The translations under genes were made by a program, and so were the position numbers. From Aldrovandia affinis (Eukaryota > Chordata > Actinopteri > Notacanthiformes > Halosauridae): a DNA stretch of 64,000 nt. The notes beneath the pieces were generated by a model. It did not search any database and had not been told where the DNA came from. It saw nothing but the letters and a program-made list of their open reading frames with translations. The stretch lies in contig JAINUG010000018.1 of assembly GCA_029706075.1 (NCBI GenBank), positions 2,131,001 to 2,195,000 of the forward strand, in the 5' to 3' direction. Below, piece after piece: positions 20,312-31,040 of the stretch; the stretch's first letter is position 1, and the number at the start of each line of letters is the position of its first letter.

Positions 20312-20838
20312 TGTGGTTCTTAACCTGGGATCTATGAATGAGGCGATATCCAATAAGTCATGGGTAGCTAGGTCGTCATATTTCTCCCTCAGGTAGAATC
20401 TCCCTCTTAATTGACTTGGTGAGCGCTGTGTTTTCTTCTTTGGGTGCCAAGATGTCATTCTCAAACAAATGTGACATAGGTCTCAGCTGACAGAGCATCT
20501 GTAAACTCAAGGAGTGGTCCCAGGACCTTGTGTAGAGACTCCAAGACTTGGATATCCTGCCAAGTCAAGAGGAGGTGTCTTGCTTTTTTATCTGAAGACA
20601 GAACCTGTGTGATAGCATTCTCTTGCTGCAGCACTCTCTATCATTTTTGCTCATGACCCCCATCTAGTAGGAGTTTTGCAGACAAACTGATGTTGGGGTA
20701 GGCTTAGCTCCTTCTGAGCTGCAGCCAAATCTCTTCTGCGCTTCCAGCTAAAGGAGAAACTGGCAACTATCTTCTTGCAAACACTGATGGCCCTATCGAT
20801 CCAGGGATCTTGCATGCTTCTCTCTGGATGAAGACACA
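20312..20838 (-). pseudogene. hAT transposase, middle part
   Basis: Minus-strand translation from 20838: ERSMQDPWIDRAISVCKKI, FSFSWKRRRDLAAAQKEL, PTRWGS, then MIERVLQQ-type and DIQVLESLHKVLGPLLEF-like text in shifted frames, and LREKYDDLATHDLLDIASF ending in FIDPRLRTT at the nested Tc1-like element. These are the standard hAT blocks between the catalytic Asp residues and the C-terminal domain. At least two frame changes occur. Confidence 0.88.
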
Positions 20839-20989
20839 ATCAGAGACAAACTTTTCATTAAACACACTCAGAATACAAATGATTATTAATAAAATATGGA
20901 GATCCTGTTTTATGTTGAGATTATTCTAAATCATTATCTATATTATTTATATATTGTATGACAGTTCAATGAAAATATGAAGACCGTAA

Positions 20990-21660
20990 TGTTCTTTTTC
21001 TTTCCCTATTTTAATGTGTTCAGTGCTCATTTTCTGTGTGTGAGAGACTTTAATGAGGTGTTTATGAAATATTACAGAAATGATATGAGATATAAATGAG
21101 ATTATATAAATGATTATATAATTGTAACAATACATTTAATTATTATATAATTGTTATAATACAGAAGATCCTTCTTGTGCACTTTGTCAGACCCCTGCAA
21201 CACTGAGACACATCCTCACCGGCTGTAAAACCAGTTTGTCTCAAGGCCGCTATACCTTAAGACAACTGGCGATCACCCTGGAAGGAGGACTACCAACAAC
21301 GCCCTCCCTCCCCCAATGCCTCGACACTCAAAGACCACCCTTTTGTAAGAGCAGGACAACCCCAGCAAAGCCATCTGCAAGAGTGGAAGCAACCCTCCTA
21401 GACACTGCCCGGGACTGGAGAATGCAGGTTGACTTAGAACAGAGGCTCATCTTTGTTCAGTGCCTGGTCTTTTCTGTGTGTGAGAGTGGAACTTTACCAT
21501 GGGAGGCAGCAGTTGGTGTTTATGAAATATTACAGAAATACTCCGACATATGAAGATATAAATGAGATTATATAAATGATTATATAATTGTAACAATACA
21601 TTTAATTATTATATAATTGTTATAATACAGTACTTTTTTAATGTTACTTTTCTTTCCCTA
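20990..21660. repeat. AT-rich direct duplication flanking a LINE-type fragment
   Basis: About 105 bases (GTGTTTATGAAATATTACAG ... TTATAATACAG) occur at 21058-21164 and again at 21517-21630. The second copy is slightly longer. Outside them, TTTCTTTCCCTATTTTA[AG]TGT occurs near 20998 and 21649. The whole lies inside the hAT gene between its N-terminal and middle parts. Confidence 0.85.
21165..21540 (+). pseudogene. Fragment of a retroelement-type C-terminal domain (CxxC...H...C)
   Basis: Translation in one frame gives PSCALCQTPATLRHILTGCK, then LSQGRYTLRQL, ARDWRMQVDLEQRLIFVQC and LPWE. A CxxC-x8-H-x4-C block followed by an [LA]xQGRY motif and an [EL]LTVPWE-like end is familiar from uncharacterised fish retroelement proteins; I infer a non-LTR element but cannot name the clade. 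It is cut at both ends by the duplicated AT-rich sequence. Confidence 0.5.
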
Positions 21661-21725
21661 TTTTAGTGTAGGCTACTTAGTGTTAATTGTGTGTGTGAGA
21701 AGAGTCATGAGAACATTCTTTTACT

Positions 21726-22075
21726 GGTGGCAAGGTGCAATCTGTGCCCAAAACACTAGTCTTTGCCATTTAAGGCCACTGCCTTGACAACATTGCTGCC
21801 ATTATCCATGGTTATGCAGACTTGTCGCTCCTCGTCCAGCTTCCACAACATTAGGGCATCTTTAAGACCTTGCGCATTGTGTTGCCTGTGTGGTCTTCTG
21901 GCGCATAGCTTGTCTGCAAGCACGTACTTTTCAGCTCCCAATCTTCCACGTAGTGCACAGTGAGGCCCATATAGTGTTGCATTGTGTGACTTGACCACAG
22001 ATCCGTAGTCGTAGAAAAGTGATTTACATTTGCCATTCTTGCAGTGACTTTCTCCCTGGCATTAGTATAAAGCAT
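21726..22075 (-). pseudogene. hAT transposase, first catalytic region
   Basis: The minus strand gives YTNAREKVTARMANVNHFS and STTTDLWSSHTMQHYMGLTV, which holds the first catalytic Asp of hAT (TTDLWSS). Then, in a shifted frame, come HNAQGLKDALMLWKL, VCITMDNGSNVVKAVALNG (second conserved Asp) and, after an in-frame stop, CFGHRLHLA. One frameshift and one stop are visible. Confidence 0.88.
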
Positions 22076-22085
22076 GGAACTTAAT

Positions 22086-23290
22086 GTGACAAAGTAGTAC
22101 AGTCAGAACCTATAGCTATGCCAGAGTATGCAATGATGGGAATTGCACCCAAATAAATATTTTTAACACTTTAATAGTTATACAGCAGAGGTTTCCCCAA
22201 CAGGTTTATTCAACTAAATAAATGGAGCGGAGACGTGAGTTCAAAGTGAAAAAGATTCAATTTTATTTATAGTTTCAAGAACCTTTAAAAAAAGAGGGGT
22301 AATGAATAAGAGGAAGAGGCAGGAACGATGCAGATTATCAAAAAGGAGTATCAAAATGTATTATTAAAAAACATATTTTAGCAAGGCCGAAACGGCAAAT
22401 ATAAAAGGGCAATTCCAAATTAGGATTACAATCCTGAATTAAAACAAAAACCAGTTGCCAAAGGCACTATAAAAAGGGAGCGGGACGGCCTGACTCGGGG
22501 GAGGTATACTTACTACCAGGGGCTATTCCAGGTACACACCAATCATGCTTGTGCTCTGGTGACACACGCGCATACACCAGGCACACACTGCACTCTGTGA
22601 AGAAAAGGTGGAAAACAGTGTTAGAGGGAAATATCACAAAAATGAAAGGAAGAGGGAGGCCTCCTGTTCTATAACCACCCCCACTAGTCTGGATGCTCGG
22701 TTTATCGGGCGGGCCACTAGAAGATACACAATGTTAGAATGAATGTAGTGCTAAAATGCAATATGCAATGAGAAACAGTTGGCTTCATCAAAAAAAAAAA
22801 AAAGACATGCCAACTGCACTAGTGCAGGAAAACAGACCACTATGGCTGGACTCAAATCAGTCTATGCTGAGAAATAGTGTCCCAAACTGCAATGAATGTT
22901 TCACATTAAGTAGCACACACCAAACCAACCTCACACAGTTCCCACAGAGTAATTGGGAATAACAAAGCTACACAAGGCCACGTTGTGACCCCACGGGAAA
23001 GTAAAACACTAATATAGGCAAAACAGCAGCTTGGTGAGCCTCAGTCGGTGTGGAGTCTCGTCCTGCCAATGTTAAGCACTACTGCTCCCACTGCACAACC
23101 TCAATAGTATAACGAAAGACCTGAAACGCCATGAGGCAGAACTGGAACCAGGAAACCAGCTTGATTAGGAAGTGTTTCCATGGTCTTTATATACACAAAC
23201 ATAAATCAGCCTAAATGGCTTACCTGACTAGGAAGTACTTTACATTATACAGGGGGCGGTGCTTAAGAAAGTGCTGAACACTGTGTCTGT
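22086..23290 (-). repeat. Probable LTR inserted in the hAT gene
   Basis: The segment interrupts the hAT gene between ...TSLTESMF and YTNAREK. Its minus strand begins TGTAACAGACACAGTG and its low end reads as ...TTTGTCACA, so it has TG...CA ends. GTATATAAAGACC (minus, about 23195) is TATA-like. GAATAAACC (minus, about 22205) is a poly(A)-type signal. A clear target duplication was not found. An A13 run is at 22791-22803. Confidence 0.35.
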
Positions 23291-23610
23291 TACATAAACA
23301 TAGATTCCGTTAGTGAGGTTTGTTTGGCTGAAGTCACTTTATGCTTTGGAGCGGGAAAGGGACTCGCTGTTTCAGTTCCCCTGAGTTTGGCACTTTCACC
23401 GTACTCAATTACATGCGTTAGCTTCAGGTGATTGAAAAGATTTGTAGTATTGTCAGACTTTGTTGCATCCTCTTTATTACAAACCTTACATACCAGGGTG
23501 GTTTGTTCAGTATCACTGTACCTGAAACCGAAACATTTCCAAATGATGGACGTTACTTGACCTTTTTTAGGGACTCATTCATTGCCACTCGCACTAGACT
23601 CCTTCTGCTC
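23290..23610 (-). pseudogene. hAT transposase BED zinc finger (N-terminus)
   Basis: Minus-strand translation gives SIIWKCFGFRYSDTEQTTL, VCKVCNKEDA, SDNTTNLFNHLKLTHV and a linker with ETASPFPAPKHK. This is a complete BED finger: W-x-x-F-x-F, CxxC, then H-x3-5-H. It is the DNA-binding N-terminus of the same hAT gene, now separated from the rest by an insertion. Confidence 0.85.
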
Positions 23611-23929
23611 CGCTACACTACATTGTAGCTTATGAAGCTAAAAGCTAAACATAAGGTATTTGTTCCAAAATAAAAATCAAAACAAATAGCAAATAGCACA
23701 AAAGTGATACTTATTTTCCCAGTAGTAGCTCACAATCACAGTACAAACACACAACCAATAATAGTTTTTCAGTGCTCACACAATACAGTGCATATTCAAC
23801 ACTGAGCCTTATTTAAAAGGGTTCTTTTGAAATTAATAGTTATGTGAATATTGAAAATGTCAGCCATATTGGAGAGTACATCACAATCTCAGAAAAAAAG
23901 GTTTATGTCATTTGTGATTTATGTTATAG

Positions 23930-24720
23930 GCAGAAAGCTAAGCTAGCTAATGTTATTGTCTTGACAAAACTTTTCAGGAATGACATCATCTGACCTCCAC
24001 CACGCTTCATTTTGACTGTGATGTGCACCAACGATAACTTAGCTAGCATGGCAACAACTTGTAGAAATGACAAGTTAACATTAGCTACTTAGGTAAGTTA
24101 GCTAAATAATGTTAGCTAACTTCAAAAGATAGCTAACAATAGTAGCTAAATAACATTAACATTGTTAGCTAACTTTACTGTTATCAAATAAGCTAGCTCA
24201 CTAACTTAGCTAGCTAAATTAACATTACAGCTATCAATAGCTTGTTTTTAGGCGCTCAATCTAGCTATTGTTAGGTAGCTAACATTAACTATCTAGCTAA
24301 CTGCAAAAACCCAATTCGCAGGTTAACATTTTACAAATGTTAGCTAGCCAATAATCTGACCAGAACAATGACAAAACTAAATGTAAGTTAGCTAGCTAGC
24401 GGTGTTCAATTAGCTATCAATAGCTAGCTAGCTAACATGATCTAATGCTAATAGCTAGCTAACCATCACCTCAAGATTAAAGCTTGTTTGCTAGCTAACA
24501 TTAGCTAGCTAGCTAACACTACTACTGTTACAGCAAACAGGGTAAATGTGACTCAGTTTCTTTGTTAATATGTTATTTTTATTAGTTTAACTTTATTTAT
24601 CTATATAGCTAGCTAATGTTACAAGAACATATAAGTAGGGGAACTTACCGGTATTGGGAGCTAGCTAGCTGTCTAGCTAGCTACCGTTACTGTTCACACA
24701 CACAATACTTTTGGTGCTAG
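23930..24720. repeat. TAGC-rich palindromic tract
   Basis: Dozens of AGCTAGCT, TTAGCTAGC, GCTAACATTAGCTA and AACATTA words occur on both strands over 800 bases without a fixed period. No coding content was seen. Smaller patches of the same words occur near 31280-31350 and 37715-37860. Confidence 0.85.
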
Positions 24721-26204
24721 AATGTTGTCGACTCGTTCTGCCTGACTGTCTGTCTGTCTGTCTTTGTTTCATACAATTTTATACTAGTTACCGTATGAGA
24801 ACTGTATTACCGGTCAACTAAAAGTAGTATGGTCATGCCATACCTACATGAAAAGTGGTATGGCGTTTCACCATACTGGCCATACCTATGACGGCGGCCA
24901 TGCAACTGGTAGCCTGTGAGCACCTGGTACATTGTTGGGAGGCACTAATGCAGTAGTAACCTAAATAACCCTGACCAACTTAAACGCACCTCACCCTAGG
25001 TGGGATGAAGCCAGAATCACACAATGTCACAACCCATAGCTGGCAGAGTACCATGCCAGGTAGACATAGGACTTGTAATGAGACAAGGAAGTGTGGGCGT
25101 GCATCAAAACACAGTGGTGCTGTAGGGATGACTAGAGCATCTCCTCCAGCAGCTTTGACCAGCGCTGTAAGCCTTTTAGCTCAATGTATTGCTTAATAAC
25201 AAGGTGATAGACTGGTCCAGATTGGGATTGATCTCCCTTCTCTTAAGAGCCTTGGTAATGGTTAGAAATTGTGTAAATTATGGGACCTGTATGCTCCATT
25301 AAATAATTAGGGCATAGACAGAGGATAACCCTAGAAATCCTTTTTTCCTGCTCAGCATCCAGGGATGTGTGCCCCTTTGGGCATAACTGCTCAGACACGC
25401 AATGCTGTTGCGCAATGCACGCAAGGTCAACCAGTGACAGAAAGCAGATGAAGACCACTTTAGTCTCATGTTCAATTCCTTTCGGAGATGACTAATGTCA
25501 GAAAGACATGGGAGGGGGGAGGAGAATATATCTTTCCTTGTGTTTATAAACATAGCCAAAGAGAAGAAATTCCATATGCACATTTTGGAATAATTATGTG
25601 CACAGGGTCACTTCTGTAGTCCAACAATGTATCCAATGATGTAATTAAAGTTGATCTATCATACAAAATTGATTTGAAAAATGTAATGTCTCTTAAATTA
25701 GACTGTGCTGTAACAGACAGTTACAGACTTGTCTATAATTAGCTGTTTACTAATTATTATAACCATTACCATACTATTACCTGGATTCAATAAACATTAT
25801 GGTCTTACAAAGAAATGTATTACAAGAGCTAATTTGATGAGTTCAGTGATTACTAAAACTTCCCAAAGAAGTATTGAAGCAATAGTGCTTTAAAATCTGT
25901 TAATTTTGATTGAAAATGATGACAGCTTTGATTAAGCCCACATTTCCCTGGGAAACACAGTACCACATTGGCTGGGCGAGGTAGTGATATTGTAAAATGT
26001 TGACGTCTAGCCCTGATTGACAGACAGTTGCCCAAGTTTTTACAATATATCATATTAGCACACAAGTGCACTCAATCAGGGTCTAATTTAGCTAGCTAAA
26101 TAACTTTAGCGAATGCTGTGCAAAATTATTGTTTAAAACATATAAGAAAATAAAGAAGATAAAGCTCTTCATGTTGCTAAGATGACAATTTGTTGGGTCG
26201 ATAT
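24721..26204. other. Unassigned sequence
   Basis: It holds a short (TGTC)n near 24745-24764. A patch of ATGGTCATGCCATACC ... GTATGGCG ... CCATACTGGCCATACC (24828-24888) is rich in the word CCATAC and its complement. The rest shows no gene. Confidence 0.4.
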
Positions 26205-27067
26205 TCAAATCAAATCAAATCAAATGTATTTGTATAGCGCTTTTCACAATTGAATTGTCACAAAACGCTTAACAGAGGGGAAGCCCAGGCCTAGACCCCC
26301 CCAAAAGCAAGCCTAAAGGCAACAGTGGCAAGGAAAAACTACCCTGGTAGGGAGAAACCTTGGGAGGAACCAGACTAAAAGGGGGGGGAGCCCATCCTCT
26401 TCTGGCCGGCACAGGGTGTGTCCAAAAAAGACCATGTCATGGTCAGTCCAAGGTGACTCAGGGCTGAAAGACTTTGCCCCTCCTGCGTTAGGTAGTCAGT
26501 GGGGGGGGGCTAAACCATGCGGAGAGGGTCCAGATCCAGGAACTGGGGTTGGTGTGGGGGTGAGGGTTGATGGGGGCAGCTCACACTTCGCAGGTGCCCC
26601 CGAGTCAGAGGCCGAGGCAGAGAAAAGAACATGCAGTCATAAAAAAAGCAGTGCTATAGCCAGTAGCATTATGTAAGAGCAAGGGAGCACAAGCATAGGA
26701 AATATACAGATAGCCCCGACAGGTGTAAGCTATGGCAGCATACCTATTAGGAGAGGGACAGAGAAAACACGCAGCCATGAGAGAGTTCCAAACCATCCAC
26801 ACCTGATCAAGGATAACCAGCATAACAGTGGTGGTAACACATTGAGGAGGTGACAGTATGGAACGTTTTTCACTCCATAAGACACTAGGGCACGGCCTTC
26901 TCCATCTCTCCACCTAGACTATGTTTGGCAGTAGGCTAGGCTGAAAATATATGTTTTTAATCTACTCTTAAAAATTGAAACTGTGTCCGAATCCCTAACA
27001 TGCCTTGGTAAACCGTTCCACAACAGAGGAGCTCTAAAAGAGAAGGCTCTACCACCAGCTGTGCTTT

Positions 27068-29869
27068 TCAAAATTCTAGGGAGTAATAGATGGCCGGCTT
27101 ATAAGGGGCAATCATTTCGGTCAGATATAAAGGTGCAAGTCCGTTCACTGCTTTAAAAGTTAGCAACAGTACTTTATAATCAGCCCGATATTTAATAGGA
27201 AGCCAATGTAGCGATGCTAACACAGGAGTAATGTGCTCATACTTCTTGGATCTAGTCAAAATACGTGCCGCTGTATTCTGTACTAGTTGAAGACTCTTTA
27301 GAGAGCTACTAGAGGAGCCGGATAATAAGGCATTACAACAGTCTAGCCTCGATGCGACAAAAGCATGCATCAAGGTTTTTGCATCCTCTAATGACAGAAT
27401 GTGCCGAATTTTAGCTATGTTTCTTAGGTGAAAGAAAGCTACTCTGGAAGTGTTTTTAATATGAATGTCAAATGTAAGGTCCTGATCAATAATAAAACCA
27501 AGGTTCTTAAACATTAGACTTGATGTAACTATGCAATCACCTGCATTTAACTGCAGATCCAACTTGTTCCTTAATTTTTGGGGCCCAAAACCATCATCTC
27601 TGTTTTATCTGAATTTAAAAGCAGGAAATTTACTGTCATCCAATTCTTCAGAGATACAAGCCTCTAATTGAGTGTGTTGAAGTATTTCACCTGGTTTCAT
27701 TGATATGTACAGCTGTGTATCATCTGCATAGCAATGGAAATTCACACCATGTTTACAAATAACATTACCCAGTGGTAGCAAGTATAATGAGAACAGTAAT
27801 GGTCCCAGCACTGAGCCTTGTGGAATACCATATTTAACCTGAGAGTAGTCAGAGAACTCTTGATCTAATTGCACAAATTGAAACCTGTCTGATAAGTATG
27901 ATTTAAACCATGAGAGTGCCCGTCCACGCAAACCAACCAGGTTTTCTAGCCTATGAAGGTCAATAGTGTCAAAACAGCACTTATGTCAAGGAGCACTAGA
28001 ATAGAAACACAACCAGTATCCAATGCTAACAGTAAGTCATTTACAACTTTAATAAGTGCCGTCTCAGTGCTATGGTTTGGTCTAAAACCTGATTGTAGTG
28101 TTTCATACAGATTATTAGTTTTTAGGAAAGCAGTTAATTGTTGAGCAACAGATTTCTCTAAAATGTTTGACAAAAAGGGAAGACTTGAAATGGGCCTATA
28201 GTTCTTCAGATTAACAGGATCAAGATTTGGTTTCTATAGAAGAGGCTTGATTACTGCCACTTTTAAAGACTTAGGTACGCAACCCAATAATAGGGATGTA
28301 TTTATGATATCTAACATGGGCTGGCCTAGCACAGGCAAAAGCTCTTAATTAATAAGCTTTGTTGGTATGGGGTCTAAAAGACATGTAGATGATTTGGAGG
28401 ACATAACCAGTTTACTAAATTTGTCCAGATCCAAGGGAGAGAAAATCTCAAGGGTCTCTACGCAACCCTGCTCCTGATAGCCCTGCGCTATCTCGGGAGT
28501 TGGAGTGCTAGATATTGGAGTCATTTTCATCATTTGTTCTCTGATTGTCTCAATCTTATCAGTAAACGAGTTCATGAAGTCATTGGAATTATAGTTCAGG
28601 ATAACTGATGCAATCTGAAGATTTTCTGTCAGTTTAGCTACCGTGTTAAATAGAAATGTTTTTATTCTGGTCAATTAATTTTGAGAAGTACGATGACCTA
28701 GCTGTAGTAAGGGCGTGCTTGTATTCTATGAGACTGTCCTTCCAAGCAGAGCGAAAAACACTGCGTTCTAATTTCCTGGAAACTTGTTTAAGGGCACGGG
28801 TATGGTCAGTAAACCAGGGTGCAAGTTTCTTCTGACTGCATTTTTTCCTCTTGAGGAGTGCGACAGCATCAAGTGTATTCCGTAAAATATGATTTAGCGC
28901 ATCTGTTTGATGATCAATTGACAAAAAGCTATTTGGGTCCTGACTTGATACTAACGATTCGGGAAGTATGTTTATAAATTTTGAAGCCGTCAATGAATTT
29001 ATAGAGCGGCTGGAATAGTATCTAGTTTCCGATTTAATAGGCATATTTACCTGAATTTCAAAAGTAATCAAAAAGTGATCCGATAGTACAGTACATAGAA
29101 TATGATTATGGGGAGACACAATGATATTCTCGACATCGATACCATAGGATAAGACTAAATCTAAGGTATGGTTGTGGCGGTTGGTTCAGATATATTTTGA
29201 ATAAAACCAAGAGTCAATAATAGCTGCAAAAGCCAGTCCTAAAGGGTCACTGTCATTATCAACATGTATGTTGAAATCTCCAACAATTACAACTTTATCT
29301 GCCATAGTTGCAAAAACTGCAAACTGAGAAAGAAAGACAGTATACGGTCCAGGTGGTCTATAAATAGTTACTAAGAGGAAGGATTGCACTGAGGTAACTT
29401 TATCTTTTGACCGTCCAGAAAGCATAACAAGCGATTCAAAAGAGGAGAACTTATCCCCACATTTAGGTGTGAAACTAAATTTTGTCGAAAAAATTACAGC
29501 AACACCACCCCCTCTACCAGACAGACGCGGCACTTGGAAGCTGGCATAACCATCAGGAGATGCCTCATTAAGTGTACTGTATTCGTCAGGCCTAATCCAG
29601 GTTTCAGTGAAACTAATCAGGTCAAAACTGTGGTCCGTGATTAGTTAGTTCACAAGAACCGCCTTGGGGGAAAGTGATCTAACATTTAACAATCCACATT
29701 TAAGATGTGTCTTATTACAGGCAACACTTACTGCAGGCTGAGAGGTTTTAATATAAATAAGATTATGTACACAAATGCCACAACAGCCAGTGTGCTCAGA
29801 TAGCTTTTTACTTCTAAAACCATTTCCAAAATGAGGGACAGACACAGTCTCAATAGCTAAGCTAGTCAC
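27068..29869 (-). pseudogene. L2-type ORF2: endonuclease + reverse transcriptase, multiply broken
   Basis: Minus-strand pieces in order: LKCGLLNVRSLSPKAVLVN then a stop (endonuclease start, about 29700); GRGGGVAVIFSTKFSF, VTIYRPPGPY and VIVGDFNIHVDN (29533-29186); a linker with LAPWFTDHTRALKQ (29119-28646); KSSTCLLDPIPTKL (28420-28345); [15 protein letters not shown] (28173-27946); [16 protein letters not shown] and CYADDTQLY with the catalytic YADD at 27719-27730 (27931-27605); and FKNLGFIIDQDLTF, SRLDCCNALLSG and HITPVLASLHWLPIKYRAD (27562-27068). Several frameshifts and stops separate the pieces. Confidence 0.92.
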
Positions 29870-30099
29870 AGGTTTTTGGAAGCTAGCAGACAGTAGTTTA
29901 GGACCAGAAGTCTGCTGCCTGGCTAGCGCTCTGAGAGGTCATACATTTCGCGAGTTTATACTATGGGAAACATTTCTAGATAATAGAAGAGAACCTCTCC
30001 AGCTCGGGTGGAGTCCATCTCTCTTCAGTAAGCCAGGGTTTCCCCAAAAAGTGGGCCAATTGTTTATGAAGCCCAAGTCATTGTCAGTACACCAGTTAG

Positions 30100-30887
30100 C
30101 CATCCAGTGAGTCTACTGTAGACTTCGTCACTCCTACGGGCAGGGATAGGGCCAGAGATAATTACTTCCCGACTGATTGTTTTAGCGAGCTTACACACTG
30201 AAACAAAATTATTTTTAGTGATCTCCGACTGCCTAAGTCGAACATCGTTGGTGCCAGTGTGGATAATAATTTGGAATATTTACGATTATTCTTAGCTAGC
30301 ACCTTTAAGTTTGCCTCCACGTCGGTAGCTCTGGCCCCAGGCAAACATTGGACTATGGTCACCGGTGACTCTATCCTCACGTTTCGTAAAATGGAATCGC
30401 CAATAATCAGAGCTTTCTCAGTAGGTGTATTACTGAGTGGGGAAAAACTATTCGAAACATGAGTTTGGTGTATGACCTCCTTGGGATGGCGACTATGCCT
30501 CCCTCGGACCGTGACAAAAACGCCTTGCTGCGAAGGCTCTGTCGGGGTAATAGCACTGATGTCTGGGCTATTTAAACTCCCTGGTGCGTCCGGTGCTTGC
30601 AGAAAAGACTCTATGTAACTCTCTCCCTCCTGAATCTGGTGAAGCGTCCGGACACGGTCCTCAAGCTCAACTATATTCTGAGCCAATTCTAAATTGAGTT
30701 GACACTTACTACAGATACCAGTTACGCTAAACTTGGCATCAGAACTAATGCTAAACATATTGCACTCCAAGCAGGAAACAAGGGAGGAAGCCATAGTCGA
30801 ATTCCTTACCGTAAATGTTTTCTTGGCCGTAGAACAGAAAACCACGGGGTTGGAGTCCCTTAATTTATCAAATTCACGCAGATTCAA
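30100..30887 (-). pseudogene. L2-type ORF1 with CxxC pairs, coiled coil and SGNH/GDSL esterase domain, frameshifted
   Basis: The frame starts at 30887 (an alternative ATG is codon 32). Residues 39-62 carry two CxxC pairs (SCLEC, CSKC). Residues 65-90 are a short coiled-coil-like segment. From residue 157 the sequence reads [15 protein letters not shown], block I of SGNH hydrolases with the nucleophile Ser 165. PGARATDV follows. The frame then shifts near residue 200; the continuing frame gives [11 protein letters not shown] (block III GxND) around 30230-30260, and GPIPAR. ORF1 esterase domains of this type are known from fish L2-group LINEs. The lesion separates the nucleophile from the GTND block. 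Confidence 0.85.
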
Positions 30888-31040
30888 CGATGGTTATGAA
30901 TACAATTAAAGTTTTGCTGCCAATATATTTGATATTTTACGTGCAAAAGTTATTTCGAAGTAGCAGTAGTAGAAAGTAGAAAGCGCGCTAGCGTTTCAAA
31001 CAACGCATGTAACAGGAAATGACGTCTATCTATCACCAGT

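Larger units (their letters stand above)
18199..23610 (-). mobile_element. hAT transposon (minus strand) with three nested insertions
   Basis: The low end TAGTGCTGGGCAATATGG (18199) has hAT terminal wording. Transposase pieces then run on the minus strand from BED finger (about 23560) through N-terminal (22075-21726), middle (20838-20312) and C-terminal parts (19133-18660). The gaps are filled by a probable LTR (22086-23290), an AT-rich duplicated insertion (about 20839-21725) and a Tc1-like element (19136-20309). The high end was not found, so 23610 is a minimum. Confidence 0.82.
26205..31040 (-). mobile_element. L2-type LINE, nearly full length, minus strand
   Basis: The 3' end is at the low coordinate: (AAATC)n repeats at 26206-26224, then TGTATTTGTATAGCGCTTTTCACA, a long UTR, ORF2 (about 29870-27068) and ORF1 (30887 down to about 30100). 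The ORF1 esterase-like domain fits the fish L2 lineage (zebrafish ZfL2-type ORF1). A second copy of the 3' third is at 51863-53163. The 5' end is estimated. Confidence 0.9.

Noticed and set aside
26206-26224. (AAATC)n short repeats looked at as a repeat array or CRISPR-like array
   Set aside because: They are the simple terminal repeat of the L2-type LINE and recur at 51864 in the same position; there are no spacers.
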